64,000 bases of DNA from Aureococcus anophagefferens. Lineage: Eukaryota; Sar; Pelagophyceae; Pelagomonadales; Pelagomonadaceae. The notes beneath the pieces are model-generated. The model did not search any database. It was given only the letters and a program-made list of their open reading frames with translations, and was not told where the DNA came from. The stretch spans positions 745,445-809,444 of the forward strand of contig NW_008705563.1 of the NCBI RefSeq assembly GCF_000186865.1. The letters are read 5' to 3'. Both the position numbers and the translations under genes were made by a program. Positions 27,275 through 37,781 of this stretch are shown here, piece by piece (position 1 is the stretch's first letter; each line of letters starts with the position of its first letter).

Positions 27275-27763
27275 ATGGAGCTTTGGCTCCTCGCCTTGCT
27301 GCCGGCGCTGGCGCGCGCCGCTTGCTCGCCGCGCGTCATCACGGCGTCGGCGGACGCGGTCTGGTCCGTCTTCGCCATCGACGTCGACGGCGACGGCGAC
27401 GTCGACGCGCTGTCGGCCTCCGGCGACGACGACACGGTCGCGTGGTACGAGAACGATGGGTCGCAGTCCTTCACGGAGCGCATCATCATGACGCTCCACA
27501 ACAATCCCATCTCCGTCTTCGCCATCGATGGTCCGCAGTGCATTCGTCCGTTCGCCGATATAAAGAACCGTCATATAGGCCACCCTACTCGGGGACGACG
27601 CCGACGAGCGACCCGGCGAAGGAGAGGATGCCGTCCTTGTTCTCCCGCCGCTGCAGCCGGAAGCGGACGAGCGTGCCCACGGCGAGGTCCGCGTCGCCGT
27701 TGGTCCACTTGGCGCCGTCGAAGGCCCAGCCGCCGAGCTCGGCCTTGTCGACGGACGCGTTGA
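27275..27763 (+). pseudogene. Truncated FG-GAP/VCBS-repeat protein fragment
   Basis: A signal peptide (MELWLLALLPALARAACSPR) leads into one FG-GAP/VCBS-type repeat: VFAIDVDGDGDVDALSASGD, then VAWYENDG, with a Ca-binding DxDGDGD loop. A second repeat begins (SVFAID) but breaks off after about 85 residues into unrelated sequence that runs antisense into the RPA43 gene. Intact members have many repeats. This looks like a decayed or recently copied 5' fragment. Confidence 0.6.
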
Positions 27764-28217
27764 AGTAGCCGTGCACGAGGAGGCCGACGAAGCCTGGCGC
27801 GACGGCGTTGACGCGCGCGGGCAGCACCTGCGGCGGCTTCGGGCAGAAGACGGTGCTGTTGAAGCGGACGTCGACGTGGACGTGCGCGTCGCCGCCGTAG
27901 ACGCGGCCGTGCTTCGAGCCCGGCGCGAGCGCGACGTCCGTCGCCGTGAGCGGCACCCCGCCGAGCGCCGACGAGAAGCGCATGAGCTGGTCCTGGAGCA
28001 GCTGGCGGATGTGCACGCGCACGTCGTCGAGGCAGTGCGGCAGTAGCGCGAAGTGCGCCGCGACGGCCATGGACTTGAAGGCGCCCTCCGTGCCGTCGCG
28101 CGACGGCGGCGCGGCAGGAGTGAGGGTGACGGCGTTCGCGGGCGTCGCGGAGGCCTTGGCCTTCTTCTTTTTGGTGGACGCGTCGCCGCTCGACGTCTCC
28201 TTGCTCCGCTTGCCCAT
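27585..28217 (-). CDS. POLR1F: RNA polymerase I subunit RPA43 (RPB7-like)
   Basis: The protein has 210 residues. A Lys-rich start (MGKRSKETSSGD) is followed by an RPB7-type N-terminal domain. The diagnostic stretch is HVHVDVRFNSTVFCPKPPQV, then NAVAPGFVGLLVHGYFNASV, the start of the OB-fold domain. It ends with a short OB remainder (GTLVRFRLQRR, LSFAGSLVGVVP). In the RPB7/RPC25/RPA43 group, the basic head and the short C-terminus favour RPA43, the stalk subunit of RNA polymerase I that recruits RRN3. Assignment among the paralogues is inferred. Confidence 0.75.
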   Translation of the reverse strand: MGKRSKETSSGDASTKKKKAKASATPANAVTLTPAAPPSRDGTEGAFKSMAVAAHFALLPHCLDDVRVHIRQLLQDQLMRFSSALGGVPLTATDVALAPGSKHGRVYGGDAHVHVDVRFNSTVFCPKPPQVLPARVNAVAPGFVGLLVHGYFNASVDKAELGGWAFDGAKWTNGDADLAVGTLVRFRLQRRENKDGILSFAGSLVGVVPE

Positions 28218-28377
28218 GATGCGCGTTGCGTCGAGGCGCGCGCTCAGTCAGCCGCAAAACTTTTCAGCAAATGGCCGCCATCGCTCGGCGTGCTCGGCGC
28301 CGGAGGTGCCGCGACGGTGCAGTGCTCTCTCTAGAATCGCCATCGGCGCCGACTCCCGGCCCTCCCGCCACTCCCAG

Positions 28378-29196
28378 ATGGCGTCCTACGACGAGGCCCT
28401 GACGAAGATGTACGAGGAGCGGCTGACGGCGTTCTACGGCAAGTACGAGCCCTCCAAGGTCGCGGGCGTGGGCGCGCTCCTGGCCAAGTACAAGGGCAAG
28501 GAGGAGCAGCTCCTGAGCGCCATGGTGAAAAAATACGGCCCCGAGCCGACGCCCGAGGAGGCCGGCGGCGACGACGACGACGACGACGACGAGGCGACGG
28601 ACGACGAGGACCCGACGGTCGCGCCCGGGAAGGACGGCCGCGCGGACGACGACGAGGACCTCGAGGAGGAGGAGGACGACGACGAGCCCGAGTCCGACGG
28701 CGAGGACAAGGCGCCGATCTACTGCCCCGTCAACGGCCTGCCGCCGGAGTACGCCGAGTTCGGCCCGGACTACGAGAAGTCCATGGAGTGGATCAAGGCC
28801 AACTGCCCGCACCTGCTGCCCGCGGGCGACGACGACGCGCCGGGCGGCGCGAAGAAGAGCGGCAAGCGCGGCGGCGGCATCCTGCGCAAGAAGGCCGTCG
28901 CCGAGGAGAAGCAGCGCGTGACCATCGCCGTCGAGGTGCGGTCGAAGAAGAAGTCCGTGACCGTCGTCGAGGGCCTCGAGACGCTCGGCGTCAAGCTGAA
29001 GGACGCGGCCAAGTGCTTCGGCAAGAAGTTCGCCGCGTCGAGCTCCGTCAAGGAGAAGGACAGCGGCGGCATGGAGATCGTCATCCAGGGCGACGTCTCC
29101 TACGACCTGCCCGCGCTCCTCCAGAAGGAGTACAAGATCAAGAAGTCGAAGATGTTCGAGAAGGAGAAGGGCGGCAAGCTCACGCCCGTGCGCTAG
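28378..29196 (+). CDS. DENR: DENR (density-regulated protein), SUI1-domain translation factor
   Basis: 272 residues. The zinc-ribbon region reads YCPVNGLPPEYAEFGPDYEK, matching DENR's YCxxCxLPxEYCE except that some Cys are replaced. Acidic stretches separate the N-terminal helix from the C-terminal SUI1 domain (RVTIAVEVRSKKKSVTVVEG, then LETLGVKLKDAAKCFGKKFA and MEIVIQGDVSYDLPALLQKE). DENR with MCT-1 recycles 40S subunits and supports reinitiation. Loss of part of the Cys set suggests the zinc site is weakened. An AT-free short leader and ATG 28378-28380 were chosen as the only start before the conserved region. Confidence 0.9.
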   Translation: MASYDEALTKMYEERLTAFYGKYEPSKVAGVGALLAKYKGKEEQLLSAMVKKYGPEPTPEEAGGDDDDDDDEATDDEDPTVAPGKDGRADDDEDLEEEEDDDEPESDGEDKAPIYCPVNGLPPEYAEFGPDYEKSMEWIKANCPHLLPAGDDDAPGGAKKSGKRGGGILRKKAVAEEKQRVTIAVEVRSKKKSVTVVEGLETLGVKLKDAAKCFGKKFAASSSVKEKDSGGMEIVIQGDVSYDLPALLQKEYKIKKSKMFEKEKGGKLTPVR

Positions 29197-29339
29197 GACG
29201 CGCGGCGGCCGCTCGCGTCTTAATCGGTCTTGCGGGGCTCTGTGTGCCCAAGTTAGGGAAGGGGGCGCGCGCCCGACGGGCGGCGTCCGAACGTTGCACC
29301 GCACTTGCACACCGCGAGAAGCGCAGCCCCAAGCATGCG

Positions 29340-30017
29340 ATGGGCTCCCCGAGCGGCTCCACCCCCGGCACGTTCAAGTACGAGGTCGAGTTCGTCAGCG
29401 ACGACGAGGACGACGCGCGCGACGACGACGACGTCGTGCGCGCGGAGATCCACTTCCACGACGTCCTCACGGAGGAGTACGCCTCCTACGGCGTCAAGCT
29501 GCCCGTGCCCTGGCTCCGCAAGGCGACGGCGAAGGACCTCGTCGACGCCTTCGCCGACGAGTACGCGCGGACGCGGCCCGAGCGCGGCGCCATGGGCCGG
29601 CTGCGGCTCGTGACGACGCACGGCGCCGCGCTCGAGCCGGCCGCGGCGCTCGACGGCGCCGTCCGCGGCGGCGCGACGCTCCTCGTCGCGCCCGCGGCGG
29701 CGTCGTTCCGGCCTCTGCCAGATGCGCCGGGCCACGAGCGCGCCGGCGAGGACGGCGCCGCGGCCGCCGAGGCCCTGGGCGTCTGGCGGTGCGCGCGCTG
29801 CGGGTCCGCGGCGCTCGACTGGGAGACGCGGTGCTGGGAGTGCGGCGAGAGCCGCGGCGGCGGCGACCCGGGCGCGGCGGACTCGGGCTGGCGGGGCGAC
29901 GGCCGGCAGGTCGAGGCGCACCTCGGCCCGGGCTGGACCTGCGCCTGCGGCGCGACGTGCCTCAGCTTCGAGGGCGCGTGCCACTCGTGCTTCCGGAAGA
30001 AGAACTACGCCGCGTAA
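29340..30017 (+). CDS. Zinc-finger protein with ubiquitin-like N-terminus (unknown)
   Basis: 225 residues. After an acidic start, a region with VRAEIHFHDVLTEEYASYGV and later RLRLVTTHGAALEPAAALDG may be a ubiquitin-like fold. Two zinc modules close the protein: WRCARCGSAALDWETRCWECG and WTCACGATCLSFEGACHSC, each CxC/CxxC...CxxC, similar to RanBP2/NZF-type ribbons. RNA or ubiquitin binding is possible. The 3' end lies 48 bp from the convergent CFAP61 gene. Confidence 0.65.
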   Translation: MGSPSGSTPGTFKYEVEFVSDDEDDARDDDDVVRAEIHFHDVLTEEYASYGVKLPVPWLRKATAKDLVDAFADEYARTRPERGAMGRLRLVTTHGAALEPAAALDGAVRGGATLLVAPAAASFRPLPDAPGHERAGEDGAAAAEALGVWRCARCGSAALDWETRCWECGESRGGGDPGAADSGWRGDGRQVEAHLGPGWTCACGATCLSFEGACHSCFRKKNYAA

Positions 30018-30065
30018 CGTCGTTTTTATCGGGGGGGAGGGGAGGCGGGTCGGGTGCGTGCTCGC

Positions 30066-33000
30066 TCACGGGGGCGCCACGACGGAGGCCTTGCCGTGGG
30101 GCTTCTCCGGGAGGAGGAAGCGCGGCAACAGCGTCCGGTTCTTGCGGAGGTAGCCAAGAACCGCGGTCTCGAGGAGCTGGCGCGTCTCCTTGGGCAGGTT
30201 CGAGCCGCCGACGCCGACGGCCTTGGCGCGGAGCTGGCGCAGGGTCTCGTCGTCCTTGCCCGCGTCGAGCCCCGCGAGGAGCATGGACACGACGTCGCGC
30301 GCGCCCTCGTCGCGGTCGATCATGTCCGCCAACGTCCGCTGCAGGTCCGCGAAGCGGTCGTGCTTGAGCGCGGAGCACCAGTCGGAGCGGAAGAAGGCGA
30401 TCCAGTCGTCGACGATGCCCCGCTCGTAGGAGAGCCACGCGGAGTTGAGGTACGCCTCCTGGTTGCCGACGAGCGCGGCCAAATTCCGCGGCTCCACGGG
30501 CTCGCGGCCGAGGTACACAATCTCCGCCAACACGCCGTTTTTGTCGATCTTGAGCACGCTGTACTTGTCGCGCGCCGCCGCGAGGTCCCGCAACGACCGC
30601 ACGCCCACGGCGCCGTCGAGCGCCGCCTCCGGGTCGTCCGCGGCCGCGGCCTCGTCCAGCAGCGCGTTGGCCCGGTCGTTGCCGAGCATGCCCGTCGGCA
30701 GGCACTTGCAGTCCGGCGGGACCACGGGGAGCGACGACCGGCAGTAGAAGAGCCCCCCCGGGAGCTTCGCGGACCGCGTCCGCGGCTTCCCGAAATCGGG
30801 CAGCGCGTCCGGCGGCGCCTCGACGGGGTCGACGCGCGGGTCGAGCCGGTCGAGCACGCAGCGCGCCAGGTGGGCGCCGAGCTCCAGCGAGTTGTAGCGC
30901 TCGTGGTAGAGCGCCGTGGGCCCGCCGCCGCGCGCGGCGATCGCGCGGCGGTGCACGTTCGAAAACTTCGTGTGGCGGCCGCCCGCGTAGATGGACTTGT
31001 CCGTCGTGCGGAACTGGGCGTCCACCACCAGGCGCCCGTCGTAGACGAGCCCCGCCTCGTTGACGGCGAGGAATAAATCGGAAGTGATGTCGTCCGCGTC
31101 CGCGCCGAGCAAAATGCCGCACTCGACGTCGACGGTCATGTCCTGCTGCGCGCGGCGCTGCGCGTCGTGCCAGGGCGGCGCCGGCGGCGCGCCGGCGGCG
31201 GGCCGGGGGCGGCGGCGGCGCGAAGACGGCCCGCTCGAGCTCGCCCGTCTCCGCGTCGTGGACGAGGCGCCGGAGCTCGAGGTCGTAGAGCACGCGGACG
31301 CCAACCTCCGTGAGCTGCGCGGCCGCCACCCGGTCCACGACGGCGTCGCCGAGGCTCTCGAGGGCGTCCGCGGGCACGACCAATTGGATCTGCTCGCCGT
31401 CGACGCCCGCGTCCAGCAGGCCCCGGACGGCCGCGAGCGCGCCGACGCCGACGCCGAAGACGGCGACGCCCCTGAGGTGTCGGCCCCGCGCGAGCTCGAC
31501 CTTGAGCGCCCCGAGCATGTCGTCCTGGCTCAGGCTCACGAAGCCCTCGAGGGACGGCGGCGGCCGGCCGCCGCCGCGGCCGCCCTCGACGCCGCCGAGC
31601 GCGCCCGCCGTCGACGTCGGCGCGTCGGCGCGCGGCGCGGCCGCGGGCCCCGGCCCGGCCTCGCCCAAGTCCACGCGCATGACCTCGCCGTCGCCGAACT
31701 CGTCGCCGTGGACGCCGTCGTCGCCGAGGAGCGCCAGGCCCCCCGCGAAGTCCGGCCCCGCGCTCCGCGCCAAGCGCTTCGCCGACGACTCCTGGAGCCC
31801 GTTCGTGAGCACGAGGACGTCGTAGAGCACGATGGCGCCGTCGGGCAGCACCACGGCCTTGTTCGCCCGATCTAAATCGACGACGCGCGCGTGGACGACG
31901 CGCAGCCGCTGGCCCAGGCCCAGCGCCTCGAACTGGAACCGCGCGGGGAAGTCCTCGTCGAAGGCTTCGTAGCGGCTCGCGCCGCTGTGCTCCGGGTCCG
32001 GCACGCCATTCGGGCTCACCAACGTCACGTGGCTCAGGTGGAGGCCCGGCTCAAAGAGCAGCTCCTGGAGCAGCCCCACGGCGCAGCAGCTCAGGCCCAC
32101 GACGACGACGCGCGCGTGGACCTCGGCCTTGCGGTCCGACGCCAAGCGCCGCGTGAAGTAGTGGAGCAGCTCGCCGCGCGCGCGCGGCGGCGGGCCGTCC
32201 CGGGCCGCGGACGCGCTGCCCACCGTCGCCGTGTCGTCGTCGCCGGCCGCGGCCGCCGCCGGCGGCGGCTCGTCGTCGCCCTTGGGCCGGTGCTCGAGCA
32301 GTAAGGCGCCGCCCGGCTCGGGCGTCGGCCGCCACCGCGCGCGCACGGGCACGAGCTCCTTGAGCACGAGGGGCGGCATGCGGTCGCCGAGCGCCGACTC
32401 GTGGTAGAGCACCGTCTTGTCGTAGAGCCGCATGACCTCCTTCAATACGAAGCGCGCGTGCGCCGCGAAGATGGGGTTCACGACGAGCAGCCCCAGGGAC
32501 GCCTGGGCCCGCGCGCGGTGGCGCTCGAAGGGCACGAAGTCCTCGATGTGGTAGTTCGCCTTGAGCCAGTTGAGCACGTTCGTCGACGCGGCTTTCCGGG
32601 ACACGGAGACGACGGCGACGACGGCGCCGCCGACGACGGCGACGAACGCGGCCGCGTTCGGCCCCTCCTCCAGGGGCACGGAAAAGTCGGCGCCCAAACC
32701 CGCGACGATCTGGTCCGGCGTCGGCGCCGGTTCGCCGTCCGCGGTCACCGCGTCGTCGCCGCGCGACGCCAACAACGCCGCCGCGGGCGCGGCGTGGACC
32801 GCGGGGTCGAAGCGCCGCACGCGGAGCTGCTCCGCGGCGACGAGCGACGCGCGGTGGAGCAGGAAGAGCGTGTGGGAGAACGTGGACCCGAGGCGGCTCG
32901 GCACGGCGACAAAGTCCTTGAGGAAGGGCGCGGACGCCTTCATCGTCGGCGGCGCGGTGACCTGGGCAGGACAAGAGAGATTCAACGTCGCTTCAACGTG

Positions 33001-34265
33001 AGTGTTCCGCGCGCGCGCGTTCCGGAAAAAGCATCCACGTGTCGAGGCCGTTCCGAAAGATGATCGCTCGTCCAAAAATCAGCCGAAACGAGTGGAAAAC
33101 GGCCGAGATCGGAGCCTTTCAAGCTGGGAATTTCGCTCTCTTGTGCTGCCCTGGCGGTGACGACGCAGTAGTCGCGGCCCGGGAAGAGCGCGAAGACCGA
33201 GGGGAAGAAGTCGCGCGCGCGGCACTCGTGGGCCTCGTCGAGGCAGAACAACGTGATGGCGAGCACGTTGGACGCGCCGGGCGCCGCGGCCGCGCCGACC
33301 GCGGGCGCCTCGGCGAGCGCCGACGCCGCGGGCGCCGCCGGCGCGGGCGCGGCCGCGGGCGCGGCCGCGGCGTCGGCGACGCCACCGTCATCGTCCGGCG
33401 GCGGCGCCTCGGCCGCCGGCGCCTCGGGCCCCGCAGTCGCCACGAGGTTCCCGTAGGGCTCGAGCTGGAAGCACTTCTGGAGCATCGCGACGTCGATGTC
33501 CGTCGACGCGGCGAGCAGCCCGACGGCGCGGCCGTCCACGGTCGCGACGACGGCGCGGTTCATGTCGTCCTGGGCCTCGATCATCTCCGCGAGAAAAAAG
33601 TCCCCAAAGTTCGCCGACAGCACCTCCGACTGCTGCTCGAAGATGGGCAGCAGGTCGTCGCTGTCCTCGACGCACGCCGCGCGAATCAACAGCGTCGGCA
33701 CGAGGGCCTCGCGGCCGCAGTAGGCCAGCGTCGACTTGTAGAGGCTCTCCAGCGCCGGGTCCGGCTCGCCGTCGCCCCGGGGCACGGGCTCCAGGCGCCC
33801 GAAGAGGCCCGCGCACTCCGCGGGCACGTCCTCCTTGCCCCCGAGCGCGAGGACGACGTGGTCGACGGCCGGGAGCGCGTGGAGCGCCGCCGTCGTCGCC
33901 GCCTCGACGACGGCCCGCCCCGCGGACCCGGACTCGGCGACGCAGAACTCGAGCCAGACCGCGTCGCCGATCGTCGGGCCCTTGCCGGGCGCGAAGCGCG
34001 CCGCGGACAGCGCGGCGAGCCAGGGCTCGGCGGCGTGGGGCGCGCCGCGCGGGCCGTCGCTGAAGACGAGGAACCCGAGCATCTGGTGGCCCTCGGACGA
34101 CGCGAGGTCGCGGTCGCCGACGACCAAGGCCAGGTAGCCGCTCTCGAGCAGGTTCGCCACGTTGAAGGTCCCGAAGCGCTTGCGGTACTTGGGCGTGCCG
34201 CCGCAGTTCGTGATCAGCGCCGAGATCGCCGGCCCATCGTCGGGCGTCGCGCGCCGCGTGTGCAT
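30066..34265 (-). CDS. CFAP61: CFAP61, cilia- and flagella-associated protein
   Basis: Exons 33162-34265, 31228-32961 and 30066-31157 give about 1309 residues, close to animal CFAP61. The N-terminus has GNAT-like repeats (FGTFNVANLLESGYLALVVG). The conserved FFPSVFALFPGRDYCVVTAP spans the introner junction. The C-terminal half is an FAD/NAD-binding Rossmann module (VVVVGLSCCAVGLLQELLF, VLYDVLVLTNGLQ) ending with a DxxxxxxIYAGGR-type motif (TDKSIYAGGRHTKF). CFAP61 belongs to the calmodulin- and radial-spoke-associated complex of motile cilia. The second intron (31158-31227, 70 bp GT-AG) is my inference; a one-base frameshift in the C-rich tract there is the alternative. Confidence 0.87.
32962..33153 (-). 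mobile_element. Introner element, family A, in CFAP61
   Basis: 192 bp, flanked by GCGGTGAC at 32954-32961 and 33154-33161. The intron in gene sense is 200 bp, GTCACCGC to CCTGCCCAG. Core in the same orientation as the gene. Excision restores CVVTAPPTM, matching the family alignment expected for CFAP61. Confidence 0.96.
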
Positions 34266-34521
34266 GGTGCCGCGGCCGGCGCGCGGGCCGATCGATTGCG
34301 TTACTTGCAAAGCGCGCAAAGGTGCACGGTTGCCGATACGCTGCACCCGTTATGGAGGCGTATCTTCAAGAAAAACGCTCGTGCTCTCGCAAAGCGCGCT
34401 GCTCTGCGCAAGCTCCGCCGCCGTCCGGCGTCGACCCGCGGCGGTTCCCGGCTTCCGGCGCGCGGGCTCCGCCGTCTTTTCGCGCCGCGCGGCCTGCCGC
34501 GGCCGCGCCGGGACGCGCGCC

Positions 34522-37251
34522 ATGGGCGCCGCCGGCTCCGTTGAGAAGACGCTCCAGAACGTGCCCAACCTGCTGACGAAGGAGCAGTGCGGCGAGCTCG
34601 CGAGCTCCCACGGCGTGACGGTCAACGAGCGCATGTTCGCCATCCTCAGCAACAAGGAGGGCCTCATCCCCAAGCCCGCCGTCGTCCGCTACTGCCAGCT
34701 CAACGCCATCGCCGCGAACCCCGAGGCCGCGACGGCCGCCGCCGCGCCGGCGAAGCCCGCGGCGCCGCCGGGCGCCAAGAAGGACGGCCGCGAGGTCATG
34801 CGGCGCGTGTCCATGGCCAAGGGCGCGCGGCCCGCGCCCGGCGGCGCGTCCCGGCCGTCCATGGGCGGCGGCGAGCGCGCGGCGGCCGCCGCGCCGCCGG
34901 CGCCGGGCGCGCCGCCGGGCGACGCGCCGCCGCCGCGGCGCGAGCGCAAGGCGTCCTGCGTCTTCGACTCCATGCCCAAGCGCAAGCGCCAGCCCACGGT
35001 CGTCGAGCAGCGGCTCCGGAGCCTCGTCGACAACAACCAGGTCTTCCAGGCGAAATACCGCGCGGGCGATCCCGACGCGACGACGCTCGAGCGCGGTCGC
35101 GTCGCGGCGGCCGATGTTCGGACGGGTCGCGTTCGCTCGTCGAGGGCGATGCCGACGCGACGACGCTCGAGCGCGGTCGACGGGGCCGATGTTCGGACGG
35201 GTCGCTTTCGCTCGTCGAGCGCTCCGCGGAGCTCCGAAGGCGTCGCGTCGCGCGCGCGAAAGCCGCGTCGACGCTGGGACGTCCCCAGGCGACGGGCGCC
35301 GCGAACAAGTTCGACGCGAACTTCGTCGACGCGGACGAGGAGCGCGCGCGGCGCCAGAAGCACGCCGAGGCGCTGCGCATGCAGGCCGAGGAGGCCATGG
35401 CGCGCTTCAACGAGCTGCCCCTGAACGAGCAGAAGCTCGCGAAGAACGACGGGAGCCTCGAGATGCGCGCGGCCGCGCGGAAGCGCGCGCGCCGCCCGAG
35501 CGCGCGCCCTCCCGAGCTCGGCCGCGCCGGCGCGCGTCCGGACGCGTCGCGCGCGCCCGTCGACGCGTCTCCACGCCACGCCCGCGCGACGACGCTCCCG
35601 TGGATGCGCGTGCCGACAGGTACACGCCGGAGAACCTCGAGAAGCGCATGAACATCCGGTCCGCGCCGGGGCAGCAAAAGAGAGCGACATGCCCAACTTC
35701 AAAGGCTCCGATCTCGGCCATTTTCCACTCGTTTCGGCTGATTTTGGGACGAGCGATCATCTCTCGGAGCGGTCTCGAAGCGCGGATGCTTTTTCCCGGA
35801 ACGCGCGCGCGCGGCACGCTCACGTTGAAGCGACGTTGAATCGCTCTTGTGCCGCCCAGGTCCGCGCCGCCCGTCGAGAGCGCGCTCCAGAAGTGGTGGA
35901 AGGCGTCGGCGCGCTACGACGACAAGGACCGCGACGGCGCGCTGAACAAGCCCGAGCGCGGCGCCGGCGCCCTTCGGGGGGGTTGTTCGCGCGCGGCGTC
36001 CCGCGAGCGGCGCGCCGCAGGTACGCGGCGTTCCACAAGCGGCTCCTGGGCCTCTTCGAGGTCATGGGCCTGGACCACCCCATCAGCGAGGAGGAGGGGC
36101 GGGACCTCATGGAGCAGGACTTCGAGCTCGACTCCGGCGGCGACGGCCTCGTCAACGAGGAGAAGTTCCTCTACAGCATCTTCCAGCTCGCGGACCAGTG
36201 GACGGACAGCATCGACGCGGAGCACTACTGCTCCTTCCTCCACAAGGCCTACGACATCGTCTACAAGGAGATGATCGAGAGCGACGCCATCCGCCCGCCC
36301 GCGGAGTGGACGGCGGCGATGAAGGCCGTGCCGCGGTCGAACGCCGCGTGGTCCAACTCCAAGGTCGTCGACTGTGTGGAAATCAAATCTTCAACCCGAC
36401 TTCAATGTGAGCGTGATTGAACGGATTGCGCCGGACTCTTTGGCTGTGCTTCGAGAACTCGATGAGAGCAATCGATTCGTCCAAAAATCAGCCGAATCGA
36501 CTTCGATTTGACCGAGATAGAGAGTTCTGAAGTTTGGTGGGGATCCCCAAACCAGTGGTTGATTTCCACACAGGTCGTCGAGTTCATGGCGGAGATGTAC
36601 CGCCTCAAGATCGCCCCGCCGGCCGAGGGCGACGCCAAGCCGTCCAAGAAGGCGGCCCAGAAGGCGCGCGACGCGACGCTCTGCCGGTTCGTGCTCGGCG
36701 AGATGGCGAAGCGCTTCGGCGCGGCCGACAAGCGCGACGGCTCCGGCAAGCAGCTCCAGGAGCTCACGAACACGATCCTCGCCGTCATCGAGAAGCCGCC
36801 GACCATGGGCGGCGACAAGGGCGGCCTCCAGGTCTTCTCCTGGATGCTCCTCTTCGCGCAGCTCGTCGGCTTCCACACGCTCTCGAGCCGCCTCGTCGCG
36901 CTGCCCGAGCGCGCGGCCGTCTACGTGCTCGACGTCATCGACAAGTGCCGGCCCCTCCTCGACGGCAAGCTCCCGACGAACGAGCTCCGCGACTGCATGG
37001 CGGCCAAGGAGAACGAGGCCATGGTCGGCTACATCAAGGTCGACAAGGCGCGCGTGCTCATGGCCACGCTCCTCAAGAACGCGCCCTTCGACACCGAGTC
37101 CGCGGCCTTCGGCCAGGCCATGGAGAGCGCCTTCCGCTCCATCGTCCTCCACATCGCCAACACGCCCTGCGTCGAGATGGCCGAGTTCCTCACGCTCGTC
37201 GCCGCGGGCTTCGTCGCCACGCAGTGCCCCACGCTCGTCAACGAGGGCTAG
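34522..37251 (+). CDS. EF-hand-type calcium-binding protein, multi-exon
   Basis: The gene starts MGAAGSVEKTLQN, a possible N-myristoylation site. A Pro/Ala-rich basic linker follows, then FDANFVDADEERARRQKH. A probable 74 bp intron (35546-35619) leads to YTPENLEKRMN. A family A introner and a family B introner follow. EF-hand loops are YDDKDRDGALN and LDSGGDGLVNEEKF. The 220-residue C-terminal helical domain (VVEFMAEMYRLKIAPP to TLVNEG) is of unknown type. Frame changes at about 35095-35225 (within an 80 bp duplication) and in a seven-G run at 35976-35982 are unresolved. The latter looks like a one-base indel, since the next frame reads GLFARGVPRAARRRYAAF. Possibly a flagellar or signalling Ca sensor. 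Confidence 0.68.
35067..35226 (+). repeat. Tandem 80 bp duplication inside the EF-hand gene
   Basis: Two copies of an 80 bp unit (starting GCGATCCCGACGCG at 35067 and GCGATGCCGACGCG at 35147) differ at a few positions. Because 80 is not a multiple of three, the same peptide (GDxDATTLERGR) appears in different frames in the two copies, and the frame used downstream is the one of the second copy. Confidence 0.85.
35667..35859 (+). mobile_element. Introner element, family A, in the EF-hand gene
   Basis: 193 bp, flanked by GTCCGCGC at 35659-35666 and 35860-35867. Intron 35659-35859 (201 bp) is GT-AG; splicing restores NIRSAPPVESAL. Core in gene orientation. Confidence 0.96.
36372..36573 (+). mobile_element. 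Introner element, family B, in the EF-hand gene
   Basis: 202 bp with perfect terminal inverted repeats (CTGTGTGGAAATC), flanked by GTCGTCGA at 36364-36371 and 36574-36581. Intron 36364-36573 (210 bp) is GT-AG; splicing restores SKVVEFMAE. Core in gene orientation. Confidence 0.96.
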
Positions 37252-37781
37252 CGCGGGCGCCCGGCGGGGGGGGCGGCCGGCCGCGCGCGCCCGGGACGCG
37301 GCCGCGGCCCGGGCTCGTAGGTCGCTTACGAGTCTCGAGGAGCCCCTCCGTTTCCCCCGCCGGGGGACTCGTAGGTCGCTTAGTCGCCTCACGCGTTGAG
37401 GTGGTACGTGGCGCCCCAGGCGTCGGTGCCGTGCGGAGTGCAGCCGTCGTAGAGGCCGCAGCCCTCCGTCTCGTGGTGGTAGATGGCGGCGTGCGCGCGC
37501 GCGGTGCGGGAGCAGCCGCGAGGTCGTCGTCGTCGTGTTCTCGTCGTTCTCATCTCGTCGTCCTCATCTCGTCGTCGTGGTCTCTCGTCGTCGTGGTCTC
37601 TCGTCGTCGTGTTCTCTCGACGTCGTGTTCTCATCGTCCTCTTCTCGTTCTCATCGTCCTCTTCTCGTTCTCATCTCGTCGTTCTCATCTCGTCGTCCTC
37701 ATCTCGTCGTCCTCGTCTCGTCGTCATGTTCTCGTCGTCTCGCTGGCTCTCTCTTGCGCGAAACGTAGTGGGGAAATCGCC
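37252..37781. repeat. Low-complexity region with (TCGTC/TCATC)n tract and an orphan coding end
   Basis: From about 37500 to 37745 the plus strand is a pyrimidine-rich mosaic of TCTCGTCGTCCTCATCTCG units. On the minus strand, 37389-37500 encodes a short plausible C-terminus (HHETEGCGLYDGCTPHGTD, then WGATYHLNA, stop) whose upstream exon I cannot find. A small direct repeat, CTCGTAGGTCGCTTA, occurs at about 37314 and 37369. Confidence 0.6.

Noticed and set aside
31158..31227. Split of CFAP61 into two genes
   Set aside because: The two parts form one continuous family alignment (Rossmann module then IYAGGR end), so an intron or a one-base indel explains the frame change better.
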